In this document: positions 49,064 through 58,565 of the stretch, piece by piece
Layout: each line of letters starts with the position of its first letter
Numbering within the stretch: position 1 is the stretch's first letter
NCBI GenBank assembly: GCA_948144175.1
Contig: CANXME010000501.1
Coordinates: 1,364,001-1,428,000 of the forward strand
DNA length: 64,000 nucleotides
Direction of reading: 5' to 3'
Origin: Closterium sp. NIES-65
Lineage: Eukaryota; Streptophyta; Zygnematophyceae; Desmidiales; Closteriaceae
Made by a program: the position numbers and the translations under genes
The notes under the pieces: generated by a model
Database searches by the model: none
Seen by the model: the letters and a program-made list of their open reading frames with translations, nothing else
What the model was told of the DNA's origin: nothing

Positions 49064-49099
49064 CATACGGTCTAGTTCAGATTTGGCCACTCCCCTCCC

Positions 49100-51219
49100 T
49101 CAGTCAACCTCCTCAATCTTCGGCCCGTCGCTTCCTCCAGGAAAACCACCTCTCATAGGCACATCCCCCACACCTCCTGCTCCTGCCACTGGTCCACCTC
49201 CAGCCTGGTACATTTTCGCGATGATCGGGTTACAAATCCCTTCGAGCTCCTTTTGCTTGTCCTCGAATTCGTCCACGTCGCCGAGCTGGTTCTTGTCCAG
49301 CCAATCAATCGTCTCATCTACGGTCTTCTCGATCGCCTTCTTATCTTCAGGCGACAGCTTTCCCCCGATCTTGTCGTCGCGAACGGTGTTACGCATGCCG
49401 TACGAGTAATTCTCGAGCGCGTTTTTCGCCTGAACCCGTTTCTTGTGCTGCTCGTCGTCGTCCTTGTACTTCTCCGCTTCCTCCACCATCCGCTCGATTT
49501 CCTCCTTGCTCAGTCGGCCCTTATCGTTCGTAATGGTTATCTTATTCTTCTGCCCCGTAGTCTTGTCCTCCGCGCTCACGTTTAGAATACCGTTCGCGTC
49601 AATGTCGAACGTCACGGTGATCTGCGGCACGCCACGCGGCGCCGGCGGAATTCCCGAGAGTTCGAATTTCCCGAGTAGATTATTATCCTTGGTCCGAGCG
49701 CGTTCACCTTCGTAAACCTGAATCAGCACTCCCGGCTGATTATCCGAAAAAGTCGAGAAAATCTGCTCCTTCTTCGTCGGAATCGTGGTGTTCCGCGGAA
49801 TCAGCACCGTCATTACCCCTCCAGCCGTCTCCAATCCAAGCGAGAGCGGCGTCACGTCGAGCAGCAGCAGGTCCTGCACCTTCTCGTTCCCCTCGCCGTT
49901 CAGAATCGCCGCCTGAACCGCCGCGCCGTACGCCACAGCCTCGTCAGGATTAATGCTCTTGCAGAGCTCCTTCCCGTTGAAATACTCCTGCAGCAGCTGC
50001 TGCACCTTGGGAATGCGCGTGGAGCCGCCGACGAGCACCACGTCGTGGATCTGCGCCTTGGACATTTTTGCGTCCTTGAGGCACTTCTCCACTGGATCCA
50101 TGCACTTGCGGAACATGTCCATGTTGAGTTCCTCGAAGCGCGCGCGGGTGATGGTGGTGTAGAAGTCGATTCCCTCGTAGAGCGAGTCGATCTCGATGGT
50201 GGTTTGCGCGGTGGAGGAGAGGGTTCGCTTGGCGCGCTCGCAGGCCGTGCGAAGACGGCGAAGAGACCGCGGGTTGTTACTCAGGTCCTTCTTGTACTTC
50301 CGCTTGAATTCCTGGACGAAGTGGTGCACCATGCGGTTGTCAAAATCTTCACCACCCAAATGCGTGTCGCCAGCCGTCGCCTTCACCTCGAAAATGCCGT
50401 CCTCGATCGAAAGAAGCGACACGTCGAAAGTACCTCCGCCCAGGTCGAAGATTAGCACGTTCTTTTCCGACGAGCTGCTATTTTTCTTATCGAGCCCGTA
50501 CGCGATAGCAGCTGCTGTCGGCTCGTTGATAATCCGCATCACGTTCAGCCCAGCGATCACGCCCGCGTCTTTCGTCGCTTGACGCTGTGAGTCATTGAAA
50601 TACGCCGGAACCGTCACCACCGCATTCTTCACAGTAGTTCCAAGGTAAGCCTCTGCGATCTCCTTCATTTTCGTCAGCACCATGGACGAAATCTCTTCCG
50701 CGGCGAACTGCTTGGTCTCGCCCTTGTACTCGACTTGGATCATTGGCTTCTCGCCCGCGCCTGCGATCACCTTGAACGGCCACAGTTTGATGTCGTTCTG
50801 CACGGGCGCGTCAGAGAACCGCCGCCCGATGAGACGCTTCGCATCTGTAAGCAAGACGAGTGAAGAAAATGAAGTGAGAAACAGTTGAACCGACGAACAG
50901 CGAGGGTAGGCACATTCAAAGTATGCAATAATTCAGTGCGGAAGTAGGAAGTAGGGGTAGAGGAATCGGGGTGTCCGAAATGGTGGATGATTTCAGCACG
51001 TGACGTACCGAAAACGGTGTTGACAGGGTTCATGGACACTTGATTCTTCGCCGCATCGCCAATCAAGCGCTCCGTGTCCGTGAATGCCACGTAGGACGGG
51101 GTGGTGCGGTTGCCTTGGTCGTTGGCGATGATCTCAACGCGATCGTGCTGCCACACGCCCACGCAGCTGTAGGTCGTGCCGAGGTCGATTCCAATGGCAG
51201 GGCCTTCTCCTTTCGCCAT
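49100..51219 (-). CDS. HSP70: Cytosolic heat shock protein 70
   Basis: An ATP-driven chaperone of the cytosol/nucleus. Exons 51219-51009 and 50844-49100 encode 651 residues, the family's usual length. The intron (167 nt, GT-AG) splits the Asp71 codon, the position typical of plant cytosolic HSP70 genes. Motifs: [14 protein letters not shown] (phosphate loop 1), [28 protein letters not shown] (phosphate loop 2), [16 protein letters not shown] (adenosine site), the [20 protein letters not shown] substrate-domain start, and a GG-rich tail ending EEVD, which binds TPR co-chaperones such as Hop/CHIP. No lesions seen. Codon use is strongly GC3-biased, as expected for a highly expressed gene. A heat-shock element and TATA box lie upstream. 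Confidence 0.97.
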
Positions 51220-51409
51220 GTCGGAGAGAGAGACGTGTCAGGTAGTGTGATAAATAAAACGAAGAGCGGACAGAGTCCTTAGCTGAGTGAACGTCACTAA
51301 GTGTCAGGGAGCTAGTTTAGGTCAAGACTTACGCGCGAGAGTGTAATCGTTGAGAGAGAGTTGAGAGCTGATTGCTTGAATTTTGAGGAATCTAACATGG
51401 CGAGTTCAT

Positions 51410-51419
51410 CCATATATGT
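51410..51419 (-). promoter_or_regulatory. TATA box of HSP70
   Basis: The plus strand reads ccatatatgt, so the minus strand reads acatatatgg. It lies about 190 bp before the ATG and about 40 bp downstream (in transcription sense) of the heat-shock element, a usual HSP promoter arrangement. Confidence 0.6.
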
Positions 51420-51459
51420 AGCCATTGAGGGACGCAGGGATAAGGCACTGGTGCTGGGA

Positions 51460-51487
51460 TTCGAGAAGCTGCAAGAAAGTTGTAGAA
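51460..51487 (-). promoter_or_regulatory. Heat-shock element of HSP70
   Basis: Six contiguous 5-bp units: TTC at 51460, GAA 51465, TGC 51470, GAA 51475, TTG 51480 and GAA 51485. These alternate as nTTCn/nGAAn with two one-base variants (TGC, TTG). A further GAA lies at 51490, in the same register. HSF trimers bind such arrays, and the position 240 bp upstream of the ATG fits HSP70 control. Confidence 0.7.
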
Positions 51488-52108
51488 TGGAAGGATGGCT
51501 TTCATTTCAATCAAATCGAGAAGCTGCTGGAACCACCAGACAGATTGGCCTCGCAACTTCTTGACATTGGGCTGAAGTGCGGCACGGAAAAATTGCACTG
51601 GGCGTCTCGAGAACTTTCAATCTGCAGACGTGGCGATCATCCGTAGAGGACCGGTCAGATCGACGGCGCTTAGGAGCTTCTAGGTCTCCTGAGTCATCTA
51701 AGACCTGTACATTTGAGGTTGCTCATTACTACACAATACACATGTCAGTGGAGATTAGACTTCAGATCATAAACAAGAAGTGTAACTTGAAGATTTGCAA
51801 AGAATCAAGATGCTCACATGCAGCCTACCAGTATCAAGTAGGAAATTCAAAGATGGAGGAGAGAACAGAAAGATCCGATGATCAAACAAAGGCACGTAAC
51901 ATCGCAACAGTTACCTGCATAAACTGAAATCAACGTCCACGTATACCATACATGTACAGGTCATCACACATACCGTACCTGTACAGGTCATTGGGTAGCC
52001 ACATACAACATACTGGTACAACAACCATGCATGTACCTAGTAGCTTGGGAACATGACGGGATGAGAACCAATCTCAATAAATCTAAACTGGACTCAGGTA
52101 TCATTAAG
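51488..52108. other. Spacer between HSP70 promoter and next gene
   Basis: I see no supported gene. It contains imperfect repeats of gtacaggtcat/gtacctgtacagg (51955-52030) that may form small hairpins, and it probably includes the 3' UTR of the minus-strand gene ending at 52109. Confidence 0.4.
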
Positions 52109-53716
52109 CTATTCATCCGTATGCTCACTCCCACTCATAAATGCGACCAGCACGAGAGCAAGCTTGTGAGAAAGGAAGCCCAACACACCCGCAGCAAACT
52201 GCTGTGGCTCAATCTTCAGAGCCTGCAACCCTCCCGTCAAGAGCCCCCCATCGCCCTCGCCACCACCAACGCCTCCCAACAGGGCAACAGCTGATCCAAT
52301 GGCTACAGTGGCTAACGCCGCCCGGACTCCAATACTCCGCACCAGGTTAACAGTCTCAGGATCCGTGCTTCCTCCTTCCACCGCCGTTCCGCTGCCGGGA
52401 GTGTCAAGCATGGTGTTCGATTCACCTGATGCCTCCAATGCTGTTATATGAGGTGGTTTTGCATTGTCAGTCCAGTCGGCCGATGGAAGCTCATCGACAC
52501 GGTTCTGCAATCTCAGCAAGTAGACAAACGCCGCCGCCCCTCCTGCAGCAAACGCCACAGCAGTGTCCACTCCTCCTACCCACCCAGCAGCTCCTGTCCC
52601 AGTAACCACCAACCCTGTGGTAACCAGCAGCATCAGCCTCTTCAGTTCTTCATACTCCCTCAACCCTTCCTCCCTCTTTCTCCGAGCCTCCTCCGCAGAT
52701 TTGGCAGCCGTAGCAGGAGTTTCGGGTCCTGCCAGAGCAAACAAGGGATCTAGTATTTGTGATTGAGCCACTCTTAATTGAATCGCTGTTGGTGTGTCGG
52801 GGTTACCACTGTTACCGCCACCGGAAGGGTCGCCAAGAAAAGTGGAGGAGTAAGGTCCTGGATGGAGCGTATATTCTACTGCTGAGGCATCAACTGCTGC
52901 ATCAACTGGTGCTGTCACTACATCTGCTGCTCCTGCTTCTGCTGAGGCTGCCTTTCTTTCTGCTGCACTATGGGGGACAACAGTAACCGCCACGCTGTCA
53001 ACTCGCCACGTGGCGCCACGTTGAGGCGCCAGCCAAGCAGCCACCACCGGACCAATGCTAGGCGCGGTCAGACAAATTTCCGCTGTCTGTCCTGCAGCGA
53101 ATGCCGTTGCGACAACTGGCAACACTCCAGTGGCTGCAGCGTCCGTCCGCTCGTCTTTCTCAACGCTCTTCTGAACCGTAGATTCCAAGTCATCCTGTGG
53201 CTGGATTTGCACCGAAATCGTGTCACCCACTTCTCCAATCACAGCCAATAGGACGCCGCCACTTGGCAACGACATGCCGGAAAGAGGCTCTCGACTTGTC
53301 TTCACGCGAATCAAGTAAAGACACGTGGCGGCATCGTCTGGCTTCTGCTCCGCTTCAGCGCCATTCGCGCCGGCGATACTACCGCCGGAAACATCACTAA
53401 GGTCTCCATAGTAAGCAGCGGCGTCGTCTTTAAGGAGCTCTTCTTGGCTTAGCGCATCTGAAGGTTGAGCTTCTGAAGCAGACGGGGAGGTGGAAATGAT
53501 TTTCCGGAGGCGCGCTGGTATCTGGAACTGATGCGACGCGGAGACCGCGAAACGGCGTTCAGGACTGGAGCGCGGTGGCGTAGTCAAATTGATAGACGCG
53601 ATGCGGTTCTTGTAGATAGGAAGGATTCTTGCGATGCGTTTGTGTACTGGCGTAGGGGAGCGTACCGACGGTTGGGAGAGCAAGCTAAATGGCTGGCAAG
53701 AAAGGTCTAAGGCCAT
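52109..53716 (-). CDS. Plastid-targeted membrane protein, ATP synthase protein I (UncI)-like
   Basis: A single-exon frame of 535 residues from ATG 53716 (the open frame continues upstream from TTG 53794, but the ATG fits better). The first about 60 residues are Ser/Arg/Pro-rich with few acids, a typical chloroplast transit peptide. The middle is soluble and Ala-rich. The C-terminal 175 residues contain EEGLREYEELKRLMLLVTTG, then four predicted membrane segments at about 361-380, 381-401, 463-483 and 506-527. This organisation and the YEELKR...VYLLRLQNRVDEL segment resemble the CGL160/AtpI-like family, which assists assembly of the chloroplast ATP synthase c-ring in the thylakoid. The family assignment is from memory of the motif and is moderate. 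A generic plastid membrane protein is the alternative. Confidence 0.62.
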   Translation of the reverse strand: MALDLSCQPFSLLSQPSVRSPTPVHKRIARILPIYKNRIASINLTTPPRSSPERRFAVSASHQFQIPARLRKIISTSPSASEAQPSDALSQEELLKDDAAAYYGDLSDVSGGSIAGANGAEAEQKPDDAATCLYLIRVKTSREPLSGMSLPSGGVLLAVIGEVGDTISVQIQPQDDLESTVQKSVEKDERTDAAATGVLPVVATAFAAGQTAEICLTAPSIGPVVAAWLAPQRGATWRVDSVAVTVVPHSAAERKAASAEAGAADVVTAPVDAAVDASAVEYTLHPGPYSSTFLGDPSGGGNSGNPDTPTAIQLRVAQSQILDPLFALAGPETPATAAKSAEEARRKREEGLREYEELKRLMLLVTTGLVVTGTGAAGWVGGVDTAVAFAAGGAAAFVYLLRLQNRVDELPSADWTDNAKPPHITALEASGESNTMLDTPGSGTAVEGGSTDPETVNLVRSIGVRAALATVAIGSAVALLGGVGGGEGDGGLLTGGLQALKIEPQQFAAGVLGFLSHKLALVLVAFMSGSEHTDE

Positions 53717-53897
53717 AGTAAACGCAGTAATTACTAGCGGACGGATCGAAGGCGGGATACTCAAATGAACCACTGTGGGCCTGTCGAATGTCAATAAATC
53801 GCCGAATATATCTCAGCGAGTTCAGGTCGTCGCCCAGTGGAGCTCGCTGCCCGCGGGCAAAAAAAAGTAAACCCCTGTCAGGCATGCATCCGGTCAG

Positions 53898-54042
53898 GGA
53901 GGCATCAGCCCTAAATCCATGCCTCCCTCTGATTTAGGGTTGATGCCTCCCTCGGATGGCATGCCATCCGATAGGGTTTCAGGTTTTTTCTGCCCGGGGC
54001 AGCAGGTCGTCAGGTCGTCACAGGTCATCAGGCCTGACGACC
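53898..54042. repeat. Cluster of three inverted repeats upstream of the UncI-like gene
   Basis: A hairpin with 20-bp arms at 53898-53917 and 53931-53950 (19/20 match, 13-nt loop). A perfect 20-bp palindrome tcggatggcatgccatccga at 53952-53971. A third pair, ggtcgtcagg/cctgacgacc, at 54005-54014 and 54033-54042. It lies 180-330 bp upstream of the divergent gene's ATG. Confidence 0.85.
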
Positions 54043-54143
54043 CGTTTCCGCTAAAAGAATCTCGTGCTGACTACCACATTCTATGTCGAAACCTACCACA
54101 TTTGAAAAGATACATGTGAAACCTGCTACTGTATGAAGAATGT

Positions 54144-54668
54144 TCAGGGGGTGTCCAGCTCGTTCATTTACTGTTCGTAAAGCCCTTCAGTTACCACAAT
54201 TTGCGTTGTAACACTGAGTTTTACAAAAATGCCAGACACGATCAGCTCCCGTTCACGATACGGCACACCCCCTGCACGTACCTCGAATCGTGTGACGCAC
54301 GTTACAGGAATCAGCGTGCGCATCGAACAATGGTACAGAACCGCGTCCTGCCCACTACAGTGAGTGCCCATCGTATCGCGCGCTTGATTTCGCACGTGCC
54401 GCCTGACACTCGCCAAAACCTATAGTGGAAGTGTTGGCCTGGCGAAAATTCTAACGTTTTGGTTGACGAGGGAACTGGTTACCTTGGTTGCCACACGGCC
54501 CCTGCACTGTTGAAGTCTGTGTGGGGGGATGGTGTCCGCGCGCCAGAATGACAGAAAGGGTGGACTCGAGCAAGGCACGTTCGTTTATAGGTACAGTGTT
54601 CAGTTTTGAACCCCGGATCGTGAGGAGGTACTAGATTTCCCGAAATGAACGAGCTGGACACGCCCTCA
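54144..54668. mobile_element. Probable MITE with 26-bp inverted termini
   Basis: Termini tcagggggtgtccagctcgt + tcattt (54144-54169) and its inverted copy (54643-54668) match at 24 of 26 positions, with 525 bp overall and no transposase coding. I could not find a convincing target-site duplication, so the superfamily is open; the CAGGG start hints at hAT. Confidence 0.65.
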
Positions 54669-55048
54669 GCGCGCACCACAACACACACAGCTGCAGGTGA
54701 TCCTCTCGCGACTGGCGATGGCTTTCTCGAGAGAGGTTTTTGCCACTGGGTTACATGTCGCAACCGCAAAGGTTTTGGTTCCGCGAAAGAATCTGTCTTC
54801 GCACACGTATTTCGAAGAAGCTTGAGCGACACCCTGCCTCTGGTTACTGATGCCTACAAATAGCCAGCGGAGCAAAATCAATTACAGCACGGATGACGTA
54901 GCTGCCAGACAGATGTCCCAATATGACAGGCAAGCAGGTCACGTTGAATGAAAACCCTCCAATCTCTGACGACTACCTCGTTATTGGAAATTCGCACATG
55001 ATTCGCTAGATACAGTTACGGGTTTGGAAGTAATGGTTTGCAAAACAG
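54669..55048. other. Intergenic, no feature seen
   Basis: Short frames only. It probably contains the 3' UTR of the minus-strand gene ending at 55049. Confidence 0.4.
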
Positions 55049-56315
55049 CTATGAGTGGTACAAGTGGAGGTTAGTGGTACTGTAGTCGCATGCATCAAGA
55101 TCCAACATAATCGCCATATCCATCTCTTCTAGCACTTCCGGCACCATCGCCGCAATCTGCGCTTCCAACAGCGCCACATATGCACCATCATCCGCCTCAC
55201 CTTTAGATTGCTCCACATCCAGCCTCTTCGTCGTACTACATCCATCAGTGTACAGCTGGCTTGTTACACTAGAATCACGCGCCGAGAAATCAGGCAGCAA
55301 AACCGCGTCGTTGAAGATGATGCCTTGTGAAGATGGATGTTGAAGGCTTATTTTCAAATCAATATGTTCAGGAGAAAAAGCAGAAGCTGACGAAGGCGCG
55401 AAAGTAGCATAACCCGTATCGTTCTGTCGTCGCGACTCACAATGTCCACAAGCCAAAGATCCACATCACGATCGGTGACCAGCGACGGTAGAAATTCACG
55501 CCGCTTCCGCTTGGCTGGAGACTGCGTTTCAGACACGGGTTCGAATCCCGCTGACGGATTTTGATGAACAAAGCTCGGGAACAGGTCGCACGAATCCGCT
55601 AGGAGCTTTCTTTTGCGTGTGCCTGTAATTTTCGTCATATCAAAGCAAATGTTTCCGCCGCTGCCGCCGGCACCGCCGTCGCTACTGTCGACACTGCTCG
55701 CGGAGCTGGAGCTTCGTCGCAGATCGCCGACGTGGCAGCCGCCGCTGGCAGTTCCGCCACTTCCGCCATTTCCGTCGCAATCGACAGCAGCACCGCTGTA
55801 TACAGCACCGTCTGGCTGAGAATCGTCGAGGTTGTTCCAGCGCATATCGAGCGCCACGATAATATCGATATCAGAGTCTGTTATCTCGAACGAACCGGCG
55901 CCGCGTGCACCGTCATTGACGGCCGAGGGTAAGCCGTCATGACGCGTCGCGGCAGCGACATCAATAGGACGCAGGTTCCCGTCGGTGAGTTGGGGGTCTT
56001 TCGAGGATGCGCCGCCGTCCGCGACTGCGACGGCAACAGGTGCGACGATGTGTGGCTTTGCAATGGAAAATTCAATTGAGAGTCGACGAAGTAACTGTCA
56101 ACCAGGAGCTATTTCATAGGAACTACGCGGCTAACAGGTGCAACACCGGAATCGGCGATCGCTATTCATTGCTGTCGCCAGCAGCGTTCTCTGCTTCGCT
56201 ATTCTGCCGCGGAAGCTTGCTGTTGCGCGGCACGGGAAGAGCCACGACTCACCACGACGACCACCAGGTGCTTCTGGCCCTTAGGGAACGCTTTTTTTGA
56301 ACGCTTGCGGCGCAT
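55049..56315 (-). CDS. Unknown basic, low-complexity nuclear-type protein
   Basis: My model joins 56315-56253, 56094-55441 and 55255-55049, giving 307 residues. Donors are GTG|GTGAGT and ATT|GTGAGT, and acceptors are GACAG and GCCAG, all in phase 0. I recognise no family. Visible features: a basic N-terminus (MRRKRSKKAF), a Ser/Gly-rich acidic-neutral middle (SSSSASSVDSSDGGAGGSGG), two basic clusters (TRKRKLL, AKRKRREF) that look like nuclear localisation signals, a DVDLWLVDI segment, and an acidic helix near the end (EVLEEMDMAIMLDLDACD). The second intron's acceptor is the least certain. Unspliced, the frame would end at 55354 with a hydrophobic tail. An ATG farther upstream (56354 region) is also open. 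Confidence 0.45.
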
Positions 56316-58221
56316 GCTTTCGGGATGATTCGTGAAGCTAAATATACACCTCATGCTCGAGAGAGGCCCTCTTTTCTCCTGGCAGTTAAAATTCTTCATC
56401 GCGCTTCGTTCACAGGCAAGTTGGGCCTCTTAAAGCCCACTAGGTTTCCTGTATGCAGATGCTTACCTTTCTGTCCGTTTTCATCGGGCCTTAGCGTGGG
56501 CCAACCACCCCTGCCCGTGGGTCCGTGATCTGCGGGCCGTTGCCTGTGAAACCCAACTGGTCCCAGTGTCGGGGGTATGTGGGACATGATTTGAGTAGGC
56601 GATTTGTCGAGCATCCGGGTGTATGTTGGGGTTCTGTCGAAAATGCTGAGCAAAAGATGGTGCGTGTTCCTGCAGAAGAGAGAATACGGCAGATACAGCA
56701 GCTGTGAGCTGTCCCCGCCAGTGGCGGATTCGCTGGGTGGGAGATGAAGCCAAATGGCGAGGAGGAAGGGAGCCAAATGGCGAGGAGGAAGGGAGGTTGG
56801 GACCGTGGGAGAGGGATGATGCATGTTCAACAATTTGGTCCTAACGCACCGAACAGAACCGTGCTATTAATTAAACGCTGTCAGCAGCACGCGTAACACG
56901 CGGCAACGCCTGTAATAATGACGTGGTGAAGTAAATAATTTACGGGATTCATCTCCCTCGGGTTCGTTTTTTTGACGGGGTTGAGTTGGTTCTGTGGGTT
57001 TCAGAGACGATAAGCGTGGTTTCAGTGCGGTGGCTGGGAGGATATTGGACCTTCGATCCTGGCGGTGCGGTAGTCTGCTAGGTCAGGGGGAGGTGGGTGA
57101 TGGGTGGGGAGGGGAAGGTGGGAACGAGGGCGGTTGGGGGAAGCTAGGAAGGCGGAGTCACGGGACGGAAACTGGAGCGGTGTGGTGCGGTTGCGTTGTT
57201 CGAAGCGCGGTAGTTTTGGAAGGCGGGACTTGGGAGTTGGAAGGCGGTAGAACCCTGTGCTTCGGATGTGCGGTGCAGATTGATGGACTCCGAAAGAGGA
57301 GGTGTGCCCACTGGCTAGTTGCGATCTTGCGCTGCCTGTCGCTGGTGACGACGGCTTAGCAAGCAAGACAAAGGTGGCAGGTTGCCAAAATAAGGCGTAA
57401 TACGCGGCAACGCCTTGTACACCCTCATTCTCAGTCTTCTCACCGGCGGAAGCAGTGGCTACAGTGTTTGGACGTAGCGGGCTGGTGAGATAACTCGGTT
57501 GCGGGCCAAGTCGCACGAGGCGACGAAACCAGACTTGGGCCGTAAAATTCCGTTAACGCTGAATAACTGTCTTAACCGTTTAGAAAACAGCAGTACCATT
57601 CTAGAACGTATAGAACCTTGACTAATCGCCCTGGGTCAAACTGTCAGTATAACGCATGTGATAGGACCTTCTTTGGTCCGCTGCGGCTACACTAAGCGTC
57701 GCGGTCGGTATAACATATGCCAGTCTAACGAGAATGAGGGTGTACTAGCTCCGTTCAGCAAGATCAGGGGGAGGTGGGTGATGGTGGGAAAGGTGGGAAC
57801 GAGGGCATTTGCGAACAAGACAAAAAAGGCGTAACATGGAGCGGCTCAGTGCGTTTGATTGGGTTCAAAGCGCGGTGGATTTGGATGGAGGGACGCGCCA
57901 GTAGAACTATTGCGGGAATTGGTGGATTTTGTGAGGGGGTGTCGCTGGTGGCAAATACACCCTATTCTCGATAGTTTCACACCCTTTAATTTCATACCGC
58001 GCTTCGACTACTTTGGCAAAGCCTTAGGGCTGCCAAGCTGGCGAAGCGTGGTCGAACATCACTGAATGGAAATGCGAGAATGAGTGCGTTTTATACTCCG
58101 ATGAGTGGGGTGGAACGGGGTTGCTGGGTGCAGCCTAGGTCGTGTGTAATTTCATATCAAGTAACGTAGTCATTCTGTGTGTCATTCTACAAAGCTCGAA
58201 TTAATGAATTTGGGGTTAAGG
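56316..58221. other. Intergenic region with a diverged internal duplication
   Basis: No supported gene. A block around 57079-57230 (caggggga/ggtgggtgatgg, then gtgggaacgagggc, then gaagcgcggtag) recurs in diverged form at about 57764-57900, about 685 bp apart. A short motif (gtaayacgcggcaacgcc) occurs at about 56894 and again at about 57398. Either may be an old transposon or a gene remnant. Confidence 0.45.
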
Positions 58222-58354
58222 TGTGAAAGAGAGAACGAGAAATGGAATGACTATGAAAGAAGTGAGTACAAATAGGAAACCCTAATTGGGTTGTACCCCC
58301 TATGGGATACCCCACTATAGCCTACACAATAGTATAAGCTATATAGTTCTGACA
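58222..58354 (-). repeat. 3' LTR of Copia E
   Basis: 133 bp. It shares the core tagtggggtatcccatag and gtacaacccaattagggttt (in minus sense) with the LTRs of C and D. Confidence 0.9.
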
Positions 58355-58565
58355 CACCCCCATAGGCAAAGTGGGGGAGAACAAGGGGTCACAAGACCAG
58401 TCAAGCAAAGCAAAGCAAAGCTCAGGGTGGATCACAAAGTCACCACACATTCCGAGCACAAGTTCAAGGCCACATGGCCAGTTCACATGCAAGATCATAT
58501 ATAGAGATATACAAGAGTCAAGTAAGCAAGAGCAAGAGTATATATAGGCGAAGGTACAAGCAAGG

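Noticed and set aside
55538-55548. tRNA-like B box (ggttcgaatcc)
   Set aside because: No matching A box, acceptor stem or cloverleaf around it. It lies within a predicted coding exon on the other strand.
56994-57359. 121-codon Gly/Trp-rich frame
   Set aside because: Lies in a diverged duplicated block and the second block does not keep the frame. No family match.
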